A stretch of 32,673 nucleotides of DNA from Chara braunii (lineage: Eukaryota > Streptophyta > Charophyceae > Charales > Characeae), in assembly GCA_003427395.1 (NCBI GenBank), contig BFEA01000475.1, forward strand, positions 800,042 through 832,714, written 5' to 3'. Position numbers and translations under genes: made by a program. The notes under the pieces were generated by a model. It was not told the DNA's origin. It was given only the letters and a program-made list of their open reading frames with translations, and did no database searches. Positions 1 through 8,002 of this stretch are shown here, piece after piece. Numbering within the stretch: the first letter of the stretch is position 1; every line of letters starts with the position of its first letter.

Positions 1-783
1 TCCCCAAAACATTACAACGGGCTAACTTCGATGTGCCCACGAAAACTACTTGCCGCTGTTTTTCGAGCAATCCCGCAAATACAACGTATCCTCACTTCGG
101 CCCACGTCTCCGAATGGGATGCGGTAAAAAAAAAAAAAATAAAATAAAAAATATATCGGAACAGCGGGGCTGCCGGCGCCTCGTCAGCCCCGCGGATCGG
201 GCCCGCCGCCGCGTCCGTAAACAAACTGAGGGGGATCGCCTCGCAGGCCCTCAAACCCTCAGGCTTTCGCCTTACGCTACTCCGCTGCTGCCGCGCCGAC
301 GCCCGCTGGCCTCGATTCCCGAACCTCCGTAGTGTCAGCCCAATGCCGTAACCTATAGGGTTATGCCCAAACCTAAGACCAGCACCCATAGGGTACCATA
401 CAAGGCAGTGCGGCGCGATGCTTTGGGCCAACAAACNGGCTGTGTGGCTCCCAGCGCCCGCGCCGGCTTGCTTATACCGTGTCATAATCNCCCCGCGCGC
501 CATCCTACGATACCCTGCTTACCGTACGAAGCCTCGCCGTTGCTGCCAACGCCGTTGTAGGGGCGGCTCTCCGCACGCGCGCTCGACTCGGTCAAATGTA
601 CCAATCAANANGNAANNNNCNTNNNTTCNTGCTTAATCAAAAATAAATAAAATAATAAAATAAATGTCACCAAGCAGAATGACTNAGGTCCGGGTCGGCT
701 TCANGATCAACAACAGAAAAGAATCACGCGCNCCTTAAGCNTGCGCGCCCACGCACTCACTATTGNGGTCAACCANCCNGTCA
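1..783. other. No supported gene; N-containing, partly A-rich sequence
   Basis: I see no recognisable protein, RNA gene or repeat unit. An A-rich run lies at about 126-160. Single and clustered Ns at 437-783, densest at 609-629, make the sequence between about 600 and 783 unreliable. Long frames exist on both strands (for example 12-503 on the minus strand), but their composition is that of GC-rich non-coding DNA and they resemble no family I know. The stretch next to 784 may be the decayed RT region of the Ty3/gypsy element that follows; I cannot recognise RT motifs in it. Confidence 0.5.
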
Positions 784-1278
784 AAGCAATTACTGACGCA
801 GTCGCGCTTAGCGCGGTATACTTAAACTCTAGACCAAAACTATTTTCTGTCACTTGCAAAAACCAGGGCGGATACCCTTGTAAGGGTATTCGCACCGACA
901 ACGTTGAGCCAGGCGCAGGCTAATTACGAAGCATGCAAAGGTGAATGCCTGGCGGTGGTGTGGGGGATTCAACACTTTCGATCGTATCTGTACGGCCAGA
1001 AATTCGTGCTGGTAATGGATCATCATCCGCTGTTGTCCCTACGCAACAACATGGACTACACGGGGAGGCTGGGCAGGTGGGCGGTGCATCTGCAAGACTA
1101 TGACTTCGACATCCGCCATCGCGCCAAGCGGCAGCATGGTAACGCCGATGGATTAACGCGCCTTCTAGCGCCCAACAAGTGTCCCGCCAACGAGCGACTC
1201 ATTCCGCGGAAGCCAGAAGTCGTGGCGACGAAACCACACTACGGGGAGCTACACGTGTTGCGTAAGGACGACGCCTGA
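784..1278 (+). pseudogene. Ty3/gypsy RNase H domain (pol fragment)
   Basis: From about 904 the frame reads as the C-terminal two thirds of a retroelement RNase H: an ANYEACKGECLAVVWGIQHF block with the catalytic Glu, then FRSYLYG, then VMDHHPLLSL with the next Asp, then GRLGRWAVHLQDYDFDIRHR and finally the HGNADGLTRL block with the last Asp. The first Asp strand may survive, degraded, near 800 (ITDAVALSAV) in another frame, so at least one frameshift lies between 830 and 900. The domain degrades the RNA strand of the RNA/DNA hybrid during reverse transcription. The frame ends at a TGA (1276-1278), and the integrase continues in a different frame from 1286. The family assignment is secure; activity is not expected. 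Confidence 0.85.
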
Positions 1279-1285
1279 GTCCGGA

Positions 1286-3043
1286 ATGGAGGTTTCATCG
1301 GAGATGGCCGACACTATCTCTCAGCCCTCATCCCACTCCCTCGCTTTCTCGTCTAGCCCCAACTTGTCCTCTGAAACACACCTAAGTCCCTGTTTCTTTT
1401 GTACCTTGCCTATGATTCCGGACCAAGAAGGGTCACATCCGGGAGGGCCCAGTTTTCTTTTATGGGTACAATATAGTCAGTGTCATACGGTCAAGTCTCA
1501 CGGACAGTGCGTTAGATACCGAAGTGAAAAGACGTGGGTCTGTCCCAACTGGAGAACGGACCAAGTCCCTACCGAGAAGCGGTATCTGGACGCTAGAAGA
1601 ACCGACGGATTTGCGTCGAGTGCCCGCCGGGCAAAAGCCTGGACGGACCCTCTGTTGCTACGAGGACTGTCAGGCGACTCGCTGTCAGAACTTAACAAAG
1701 CCGAACGACGAAGAGTCACGGAGCGGGCGCAAGACTATCGCTGGCAGGGCCGGATGTTACAAAAACGGAAGGTGGATGACGACAGAGAGTCTAGCTGGTT
1801 GACGGTTCCACATCCTCTTGCTAGGTTTGATTGGACACGAGCCGCTCATGAGGAGGATGCGGTCCATTTCGCGGTCAAGTACATGGAAAAAGCCATCGAA
1901 AAGAACGGATGGTACTGGTCGGGAATTCGGGAAGATGTGAAATACATCGTTCAAAATTGCCCGGCCTGCGCGGCGGACAAGGCGCCGGTACAGATGCCTC
2001 GGATGATGGTGCCCACTCGTGTAGAGCGCCCCTTTCAGAGGGTTAGCATCTATACGACGGACATCAACGTTCCGAGAGGGCCCATCGATCAGGGAGAACT
2101 CAATGTTCTTTTCGTGGCTGTCGATCATTTTTCAAAATGGATCGAGGCGTGCCCTTTGACCAGCCGCAATTCGCAGGAAGTAGCCTGGTACGTAAATCGA
2201 TTTTTATGCATGCATCTAGACGTAGAAGAGGTACACATGGACAATGGGTCGGAATTTCAGGGCGAAGTAGAACGACACCTAGTCAGGGCAGGCGTTAAGA
2301 TTATCTAATCGCCGGGGCATTGACCTCAAGCCAACGGCCTGGTAGAAAATGCCAACCGACTAATTAAGACGACCCTTAGACGGAATATCACTGCGGGAGA
2401 CACCTGACCCTGGCCGGTCATTGTCGATCACATTTTGGCCGTTTATCGGGCTACCCCACACGGTAGTACTGGGGTGTCCCCCTTTCAACTGAGAACCATT
2501 AGTGTCCCTCGGGTGCAATTGTCCCCCTTAGTAGGTACGGAAGTTAGAGCAACACGGGCCTAGAATCGAGACAAGGCCCGCCACTACCTAGACTTAATGG
2601 CTAGGGCCTATCCCCCATTAGCCCGCCGTCGACAGCGGGCCGTAGATCGGACGCATCAACGTCAGATCCGGGATTACGAGAACCGACACGCGTCGGCGGG
2701 ACCACTGCCCCGCTATAAAGTTGGAGACTTGGTACAGGTACGGAAATCTGCGCGCTCCTCCAAGATCCACCCGTGCTACACAGGCATTTACGAGGTCACG
2801 GAAGTTGGTGCACAGGGACAGCACTCCGTAAAGATGATTCCCCGTCACAACTCCCAGGCCCGACCGCTGACACGGCACGCTGCCGCGCTCCGGCCCTTCC
2901 AACCATCGCTAGGTCCCCTACGGACCCCCGCTCTTGCGCGATCACCTTCTCCTTCTTCATCCTCCTCCTCTTCTCGATTTGCCTCGTCCATTAATGCTAA
3001 GAGTGTCGGGGAGCAGGATGAACCATCGCCATCCGGAGCATGA
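1286..3043 (+). pseudogene. Ty3/gypsy integrase with four in-frame stops
   Basis: One frame covers the whole enzyme. The N-terminal part (about 1700-1990) has a zinc-binding HHCC module: AAHEEDAVHF supplies the two His and NCPACAADK the two Cys, preceded by the usual YWSGIREDV-type segment. The catalytic core has a first Asp in TTDINVPRG (about 2060), a second in HMDNGSEF (Asp codon 2240-2242) and a Glu in GLVENANR (Glu codon 2345-2347), 34 codons after the second Asp. The C-terminal DNA-binding part is at about 2700-2900 (RYKVGDLVQVRKS, YTGIYEVTEV). No chromodomain is visible. Stops TAA 2306, TGA 2318, TGA near 2404 and TAG near 2561 interrupt the frame, the first two just before the catalytic Glu. 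The tail to 3043 is Ser/Pro-rich and overlaps the next ORF. Confidence 0.9.
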
Positions 3044-3566
3044 GCCCCTCGAGCACTTCCAAACGCCGCTTGCAGATCGCTTGTTGCGGCATCGATTTAC
3101 TGAGGAGAGGCAGTTGCGGTACGACGTCCAACAGGTGAACGTGCCAGCGCCCGGGGTTGCTGACTTGGCGGCATACTCGTTGCTTTGCGATCGGCTGACG
3201 TATGCGGGGGTGTACGAGGACGTGACGCAGTTGCCCGACCGGGAGACGACCCGAGTATTCATTGAGTTCCGTGCGCTCCAGGTGGCACCCAATTTCGTGC
3301 ACAGCGTCGCCACCTTCATCGGAGACTTGACGATCCTCCCGCAGGAGAATCGGGAGCCGGCGCACAGCTTTGTGCGCGAGTACGCGGTAGAAGCGGTCAG
3401 ATCAGTGGCCAGAGTGCAAGGACGGAGCGGGCACCGATTCACAACCCACGAAGTCCTGCTGCGTAGGGCCGAGGACGGGCCGATTGCGCTGATGCCGCAG
3501 CTCCCCGCGCTTCTCCCTCCTGCTGCTCCTCTTAATCTCCAAGTTATTCCCCCTGTCCCGTACTAA
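2934..3566 (+). CDS. Unknown protein A downstream of gypsy integrase
   Basis: Not a family I recognise. The frame is open for 210 codons and overlaps the integrase tail in another frame. The better start may be the ATG at 2994 or 3018, because the first 20 residues only translate a pyrimidine tract. The core, about residues 60-170, has regular alternation of hydrophobic and charged residues (LCDRLTYAGVYEDV, TTRVFIEFRALQV, FIGDLTILPQ, REYAVEAVRSVARV) and looks like a folded alpha/beta domain. The same order of blocks is seen in the next two ORFs. The C-terminal 25 residues are Pro/Leu-rich and may be intron sequence rather than protein (see 3561-3587). No signal peptide or transmembrane segment is evident, which argues against a classical envelope protein. 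Confidence 0.5.
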   Translation: MRDHLLLLHPPPLLDLPRPLMLRVSGSRMNHRHPEHEPLEHFQTPLADRLLRHRFTEERQLRYDVQQVNVPAPGVADLAAYSLLCDRLTYAGVYEDVTQLPDRETTRVFIEFRALQVAPNFVHSVATFIGDLTILPQENREPAHSFVREYAVEAVRSVARVQGRSGHRFTTHEVLLRRAEDGPIALMPQLPALLPPAAPLNLQVIPPVPY

Positions 3567-3587
3567 ATGCCTCCTTTCTTCTCCTAG
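3561..3587 (+). other. Splice-acceptor-like site between unknown ORFs A and B
   Basis: TACTAAA, close to the branch-point consensus, is followed by a pyrimidine run and CTCCTAG, ending in an AG 22-24 bases downstream of the branch-like site. The arrangement fits a eukaryotic 3' splice site. It also contains the stop codon of ORF A and lies 39 bases before the first ATG of ORF B. If it is used, the end of ORF A would be intronic and A and B could be joined. No donor can be chosen from sequence alone. Confidence 0.3.
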
Positions 3588-3625
3588 CCACCCTCCCCTA
3601 CCAGCTAACGGCGGGCCCTTACCCC

Positions 3626-4489
3626 ATGCGCGAGTTCTCGGAGTACCTGGTGGAGCTAACTGACGTGGAGCCGCTGCCCTTCGCCGACGAGGACGCGTGG
3701 GAGTTGCACCGTGCGCTGTACAAGTCGGTGGCGCTGGGGATGTTCCGGTTCTTCGTGGATCACGAAGACCACACTACCGGTGAGCACTTCGTCGTTTACT
3801 ACGTCATCACGCGACCCAAGCCAGCGGAGAAGGAAGGGACGGTAGCGCTGTACCCATTCGCCCAGCTCCAGACAATCGATCCGGGATTTTTGAAGCTCAT
3901 ACATCTTGAGCTCCTCTCCATCGCGCAAGTGATCGCGAGCGAGGAGGAGGAGATCCAACTACGATTGCGGACGGCGATGGCCCCGCGGAGAACGTACAAC
4001 GAGGTCGTCATCCCGGATTACATTGCGCAGCGGTCGGAGAGATTGGAGGACTTCCCGAAGGAAAGGCCGTTGCGTCCTCCCTCATCGTACTCTCGGCCAG
4101 CGCCACTAAAGGCCCCCAAGAAGACGCCGAAGAGAAAGAGACGCCACCCGTCGCCAGAAGCGCAAGGCAGCAGGATCGGCGGCGGCGAGGAGGTGATTCA
4201 GCCCGCGCGCGCGGCGACGCTCGTTAAGGAGACTATCGTGCCATCGCCGCCCATTCCGCGTGTGCCCGACCTCAATCCTGATGGAGACGGGCCATCATCA
4301 ACAGCAGCAGCCCGAGGAGGAAGCCGAATGGGATTTCCGGATCCCATATCCAGACCCCCCGTCCTCGCGGGACCTCTCCGTTCCCGCCAACCACCCCGGG
4401 ATGCCCCGGTTATTGACCTTAGTAGTTCATCCGAGCCGAACCGTCCATCCGACCGAGGTGGACTTCATGGTGGAGCCCGCCACCATTAG
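3626..4489 (+). CDS. Unknown protein B downstream of gypsy integrase
   Basis: 287 codons, uninterrupted, no recognised family. The N-terminal 110 residues form a compact domain (REFSEYLVELTDVEPLPF, LHRALYKSVALGMFRFFVD, EHFVVYYVI, FLKLIHLELLSIAQVI) whose block order matches ORFs A and C. An acidic patch EEEE follows near residue 112. A long Pro/Arg/Lys-rich, probably disordered, region then contains a basic cluster KKTPKRKRRH near residue 170 that could be a nuclear localisation or nucleic-acid-binding signal. The last part includes APVIDLSSSSEP. The final 77 codons overlap ORF C in another frame, and the switch may be a frameshift mutation splitting one longer B-C protein. An intact frame next to a broken integrase is notable. 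Confidence 0.5.
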   Translation: MREFSEYLVELTDVEPLPFADEDAWELHRALYKSVALGMFRFFVDHEDHTTGEHFVVYYVITRPKPAEKEGTVALYPFAQLQTIDPGFLKLIHLELLSIAQVIASEEEEIQLRLRTAMAPRRTYNEVVIPDYIAQRSERLEDFPKERPLRPPSSYSRPAPLKAPKKTPKRKRRHPSPEAQGSRIGGGEEVIQPARAATLVKETIVPSPPIPRVPDLNPDGDGPSSTAAARGGSRMGFPDPISRPPVLAGPLRSRQPPRDAPVIDLSSSSEPNRPSDRGGLHGGARHH

Positions 4490-4913
4490 GCTAAAGGCCA
4501 TCGCGGGGGTGCCGCGCCCTGATCCGACGTGGGAGCCATATCTGACACCCCCTTTTCAAGGGTGTATTGCGGCGCGATTGGCCGGGACGCTCATCTACGA
4601 AACTGGGCAGCGTCCCAATGCTGTGTACCACTTCCTGGTCTTCGTGGCGCAGAAGCAGGAGCGGCGGCCTTATACGGAGACACATGTGGTGATGACAGGT
4701 CGAGGGCCCCGATCGGTGCGCAAGCAGGTGGTGCGGGCGGTGGCGGATCTGGTGCCACGTGTCCTCTCTCATGTGGCGGGGGCTTTCCTTTACCCCTCCT
4801 TCGTCCAACATCATTTCTGTGAGGAAGATGCGCCGACGACTCTTGCGGCAACGACCGTCTTTTTTCCACGTATTCCGCCCCCTCTCAATCCCGACATAAA
4901 TCACTTCATCTGA
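4260..4913 (+). CDS. Unknown protein C downstream of gypsy integrase
   Basis: Open for 217 codons; no recognised family. The first 60 or so codons overlap the disordered tail of ORF B and are probably not real in this frame. A convincing protein begins near PTEVDFMVEPATIRLKAIAG (about 4450). It contains PFQGCIAARLAGTLIYETGQ, AVYHFLVFVAQKQ and VRKQVVRAVADLVPRVLS, the same block order as the cores of A and B, and ends with a Pro-rich tail. The simplest reading is that B and C were one ORF, now shifted by one base between about 4400 and 4490; programmed frameshifting is possible but unproven. After the stop a 55-base pyrimidine tract (4921-4976) leads into simple-sequence repeats. Confidence 0.45.
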   Translation: MCPTSILMETGHHQQQQPEEEAEWDFRIPYPDPPSSRDLSVPANHPGMPRLLTLVVHPSRTVHPTEVDFMVEPATIRLKAIAGVPRPDPTWEPYLTPPFQGCIAARLAGTLIYETGQRPNAVYHFLVFVAQKQERRPYTETHVVMTGRGPRSVRKQVVRAVADLVPRVLSHVAGAFLYPSFVQHHFCEEDAPTTLAATTVFFPRIPPPLNPDINHFI

Positions 4914-5019
4914 TCAACTTCGTCTACCTCTCCCCCTTCCTCTCCTTCTCCTTCTCTTCTTCTTCCTCTTCTCTTCTGGATCTTAAGCTCGCACGACAAT
5001 ACGCGCTGTATATACAAAA

Positions 5020-5020
<1 letters not shown>

Positions 5021-5064
<44 letters not shown>

Positions 5065-5090
5065 TAAAAAATAAAAATAAATAAATAAAA
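5021..5090. repeat. (AAT)n microsatellite with AAAT-rich extension
   Basis: About fifteen AAT units run from 5021 to 5064 and are followed by A-rich AAAT-like units to 5090. Confidence 0.95.
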
Positions 5091-5095
5091 ATTCT

Positions 5096-5133
5096 CGATC
5101 GGGCCAGCTGACGATGAAGGGGTCGCCCGATCG
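5096..5133. repeat. Hairpin-forming direct repeat, copy 1
   Basis: The ends are perfect inverted repeats (GATCGGGC and GCCCGATC) around a loop containing CAGCTGACGATGAAG. A second copy lies at 5197-5231, about 100 bases downstream, with few changes. The pair brackets the purine-rich run at 5146-5171. Confidence 0.8.
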
Positions 5134-5145
5134 AATGTACACTAT

Positions 5146-5171
5146 GGGAGGAGGCGAAGAAAGATGAGGGA
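5146..5171 (+). promoter_or_regulatory. Candidate polypurine tract of the gypsy element
   Basis: Twenty-four of 26 bases are purines (GGGAGGAGG, then GAAGAAAGA, then GAGGGA, with one C and one T between) and a TG follows at once. This is the position and composition expected for second-strand priming next to a 3' LTR. Without a second LTR the call stays tentative. Confidence 0.3.
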
Positions 5172-5196
5172 TGCATCCACGTAGATTAGGAGGATA

Positions 5197-5231
5197 ATCG
5201 GGCCAGCTGACGATGAAGTGGCCGCCCGATC
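5197..5231. repeat. Hairpin-forming direct repeat, copy 2
   Basis: Same loop and same GATCGGGC/GCCCGATC stem type as the copy at 5096-5133, in the same orientation. Confidence 0.8.
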
Positions 5232-6567
5232 ATCCAAGATATGATGACGTCAGCAGTCAGGAGACTGCTAATTTTTCGGAACCCCCTGCGTATCACAGAT
5301 GTGATAAGCTCAGACCCGTACCGCGCGGCTTGCCGTATCCTTCAGGGAAAACCCCGCGGAAGCCCCGAAGTACGGACGCAGATAGAAAGGGGGGGTTCTT
5401 TCTTTTTGCTTTTGTTTTCTTTTTGAAACGGCATTTTTCATTTTGTTTGGTTAATAACTCCCGCGGGCGAATAGCGGCCGCGGTATGAAATCAAGAAACG
5501 GGTGCGGTTGGGACTTTTTGAATTTTTGCGCGCACGCCCAAACTCCGATTTCTTCGCGCGTCTTGCATCCCCGTTTCTTAACTTGCATCTGCGCGCCATC
5601 TTCCCTTTTTGCTGCGCACGTTTTCCCCATGCCGGACTCTTCGTCTTCCCCTACGCCCCTCTTGATCCTTACCCTGTCTTCCTCCGCGAAGTGATTGGCT
5701 GCGTAGTTGGGATGCTCGGATCAGTGTGGAAAGCGGGAAACCGCACACCACTTAAACGAACACCCCAATCACGTAGCCATGCAATCCCGCGGGTCGAACC
5801 CTCTAACTCCCCACCTCTCTCTCCTGTCCTGCTCATCTACACCCTGCGCTGACCGCACCTCGCGCTATTAACCCGCTGCCTCCCACGCTATAAATTTGCT
5901 CAACCCTCTCCTCTCCTTCTCTTTGATCTCAGCTGCAATGCTGCGCGAGCTATGCGCAAGAGTCCGAGGTGCCGAATAGGCTCGACGAGCCCAAGGACGG
6001 GCGGAGTGACGATATGGGGTGGACCCCGCGGTAGTCTCGGGGCGAAGCAGTCGGAGGGACTGAGCAGTGGTGGGGATTGGACGCCGGCCGCGGCCGGCCT
6101 TGTGGCTAGGGTGGTCGGTGGTCTTGGGGAGTTTTGAAGGCTGCACCTAGGGGCGGCAGTTAATTAAATTTTTTGTGTACAAGAAGGACTCGCTTCTATC
6201 TCCATTGCTTCTTTGTCTATGCATGTCGTGTGTGTGGAGCCCCTAGTGAAGGGTGCTGGTTATGCGCATGAGCGACGTCAAAGGTCCATGGATGATTAGA
6301 TGTCCTGTCAAGGGCTGCTGATTGCGTGCATGTATGCGTGTATGTACTTGTCCGGGCGGGGATGAGGAAACTGAACTAGGGGACCGTCTGCTTAGGAGTA
6401 TGAGTGTGTTGATCCGGTTGTTCCCCTCCCCTCCGTGGTCTTTCCTGCGCTCTCGCGCGGTCTCGGCGTAATTCACTCTCTCACTCTCTCTCTCCNTTTT
6501 TCCCTTNCTNGATCGCCTNCCTCGGAACTGANAGTCATCGCTTTTAGAGCTTATCGTCCCCGTACCG
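5232..6567. other. Non-coding, promoter-like DNA; possible 3' LTR of the gypsy element
   Basis: No convincing protein. It holds a palindromic TGACGTCA (5245-5252), a short hairpin AGCAGTC/GACTGCT (5252-5269), the CCAAT/TATA region described separately, and an AT-rich segment with AATTAAA near 6161 that could act as a polyadenylation signal. A 61-codon frame at 5952-6137 is Gly-rich and unrecognised. The stretch ends in a CT microsatellite (about 6476-6495) and scattered Ns (6496-6532). Promoter then polyadenylation-like signal is the order found in an LTR, but the LTR ends cannot be defined from one copy. Confidence 0.35.
5691..5940 (+). promoter_or_regulatory. Candidate RNA polymerase II promoter (CCAAT boxes plus TATA)
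   Basis: GTGATTGG (5691-5698) and CCAATCAC (5765-5772) form a perfect inverted pair of CCAAT boxes. A TATA box, TATAAAT, lies at 5889-5895, with a pyrimidine-rich, initiator-like stretch about 20-40 bases after it and an ATG at 5938. Spacing is normal for a core promoter. It could serve the presumed LTR or an unrecognised gene. Confidence 0.4.
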
Positions 6568-7215
6568 GTGACGTCGACCGCCTGCGTCCGCGCGGACGGT
6601 CGACGCCCCCGCCAAGGGGAGAAAGCTTGGATTTCGTCATCTTCCCCCTACGCACCCCCTTTTTTGAGAGAGAAAAGTTGCGACAATTGTTGTGTGGATT
6701 CGGTGTTGGCTCGGATGACCGGGAACGAGGGATCTTGCCCGTGTTCATCACGTACCTCCGATCGTCTCATTTCGCTACCGACCTTCCCCATCACAGATGA
6801 CGACAGCGTCTACTGCGATGCGGACGTACGGCGCACGCTGAGGCGGATGGAGCAAGTGTGTTGGCAAGACCCGCTGTGGGCCTGTGGGATAAGGGGGAAC
6901 GGGTTTGTGTTGATTGATCGCTTTGATTCCCCGACTCTGATATTGCCTTATACGGGCTTAACGGTGTTGCCCTGGTCGGCCGCTCACGACGCGTGGCGAC
7001 CGCAGTTTGATTGTCGCTGGTGTCGCCAGGGGGACTCGTGCTCGTGGCGACGACTGGTCCTAGGTTTCGAGGGAGCGACACGTTTCCCCGAACTTTCCTG
7101 TAGTGTGGGGGCGCTGCCCACGCAATTTCGAATTCAGATGCCGGCGAGTGCTCCCGCCGCTTTACCCTCCCGGAAACTTTCGCGCGAACTCTATGAGTCC
7201 GACGCCGAGGCTTGA
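6568..7215 (+). CDS. Hypothetical ORF, doubtful
   Basis: 215 codons, open, with no family I recognise. The second half looks more protein-like than the first: a DDDSVYCDADVRRTLRRMEQ segment, then WACGIRGNGFVLIDRF, then a Cys/Trp-rich patch CRWCRQGDSCSW. The Cys spacing fits no zinc finger I can name. No TATA box or intron signal was identified in front of it, and Ns lie just upstream (6496-6532), so the true start is uncertain. It ends directly before two tRNA-T-arm-like repeats and the 5'-truncated LINE-A. It may be an old transposon fragment or chance. Confidence 0.2.
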   Translation: MTSTACVRADGRRPRQGEKAWISSSSPYAPPFLREKSCDNCCVDSVLARMTGNEGSCPCSSRTSDRLISLPTFPITDDDSVYCDADVRRTLRRMEQVCWQDPLWACGIRGNGFVLIDRFDSPTLILPYTGLTVLPWSAAHDAWRPQFDCRWCRQGDSCSWRRLVLGFEGATRFPELSCSVGALPTQFRIQMPASAPAALPSRKLSRELYESDAEA

Positions 7216-7235
7216 TGGCCTCGAACCAACCACCT
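7213..7235 (-). repeat. 23-bp direct repeat with tRNA T-arm-like core, copy 1
   Basis: TGATGGCCTCGAACCAACCA-CCT. On the minus strand the core reads GGTTCGAGGCC, like a tRNA T arm or pol III B box. A second copy with three differences is at 7289-7311. No cloverleaf could be built around either copy. Confidence 0.4.
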
Positions 7236-7288
7236 CTACAGCAAAAGACCCGAGGGTTCAGACACTTTGTGAAGTCGATGATGAGGCC

Positions 7289-7311
7289 TGAAGGCTTCGA
7301 ACCCACCACCT
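7289..7311 (-). repeat. 23-bp direct repeat with tRNA T-arm-like core, copy 2
   Basis: TGAAGGCTTCGAACCCACCA-CCT; the minus strand reads GGGTTCGAAGCC. It matches the copy at 7213-7235 at 20 of 23 positions. Confidence 0.4.
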
Positions 7312-7329
7312 ATCCCCCAAACCCCTGAC

Positions 7330-7999
7330 GGTCGAAGTTTTGTCTGGCATCTTCGATGGGCTGGCATCCTTCCGCTCAGCCCACATCTAGGCCTGGACCA
7401 CAAAACATGCGGGATAATACTTACTAAGCGAAAAAGACCGGATCAAGGACCCGGTTTTTCAAGTTAAATACCTCACTTCTACTCGACCACCTGTTCAAAC
7501 AGATGATCCAGTACAAGTGGCCGTTCTGGCGCCAACAGAAAGGTCATTTTGACTCGTTCTCTACGTGGTTCAACAATGGTCTGATCTTCCTAGCTAAGAA
7601 ATGCAAAGATTTCTCTAAAGCAAAAGCGACTCTAAGACACCAACAAGAATTTACTATTCATCATAAACTGCTAAGCCTGGAACACCAGACAGATTCACAT
7701 CTTCTCATCGTACACATCCAGGAAGTGAAGGTCAAACTTCTTCAATATGCACAACATAGATGGCAGGGCATCAAAATACGAGGGAAATGTCAAAGTTCAC
7801 TCAGGAAGCCACAATGGATACCCATTTCATTAGCATGGCGACTGTCCGCGCGAGCTCTACGATAATTGAGGCATTGTACGACCCGGACAGAGGGGACAAA
7901 ATCATAGCACTGAATAGTGCACACTGCACCCTAATCACACGTAGTTTTTTCAAACAACTCTATAAATCCCAAGTCTCGGTCCCGCGGGGAAAGGCATAG
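7330..7999 (+). pseudogene. LINE-A ORF2, endonuclease C-terminus and linker to RT
   Basis: From about 7375 one frame gives HLGLDHKTC, the counterpart of PGLDHKMC in LINE-B, where the His is the last catalytic residue of the EEP nuclease. The frame then shifts and continues as KLNTSLLLDHLFKQ and TWFNNGLIFLAKKCKDF, which aligns with the linker of LINE-B at 26670-26830. A further shift near 7780-7800 leads to SSTIIEALYDPDRGDK. The linker contains the HRWQGIKIRGK block typical of L1-type ORF2 before the RT. Stops TAG and TGA follow at about 7997-8005. LINE-A is 5' truncated inside the endonuclease. Confidence 0.75.
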
Positions 8000-8002
8000 A
8001 CG

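Larger units (their letters stand above)
784..5171 (+). mobile_element. Ty3/gypsy-type LTR retrotransposon, 3' part, decayed, with extra downstream ORFs
   Basis: RNase H is followed by an HHCC/DDE integrase on the same strand, the Ty3/gypsy order. Protease and most of RT are missing or lie before the window. After the integrase come three ORFs of unknown function (2934-4913), where some plant Ty3 lineages carry an extra or envelope-like ORF. A purine-rich run at 5146-5171 could be the polypurine tract and so the end of the internal region. No second LTR copy is in the window, so neither element boundary can be fixed. In-frame stops and frame changes in RNase H and integrase show that the pol region is dead. 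The downstream ORFs are much less damaged, which is odd. Confidence 0.8.

Noticed and set aside
12-503. 163-codon minus-strand frame at the window start
   Set aside because: Contains Ns, a long Phe run from an A/T homopolymer, and no recognisable domain; probably chance in GC-rich sequence.
4901-5176. Minus-strand frames with poly-Tyr, poly-Ile or Glu/Arg runs
   Set aside because: Translations of the AAT microsatellite and of the pyrimidine tract at 4921-4976.
7213-7311. A tRNA gene on the minus strand
   Set aside because: Only a T-arm-like core is present in each copy. I could not form an acceptor stem, D arm or anticodon arm at proper distances.
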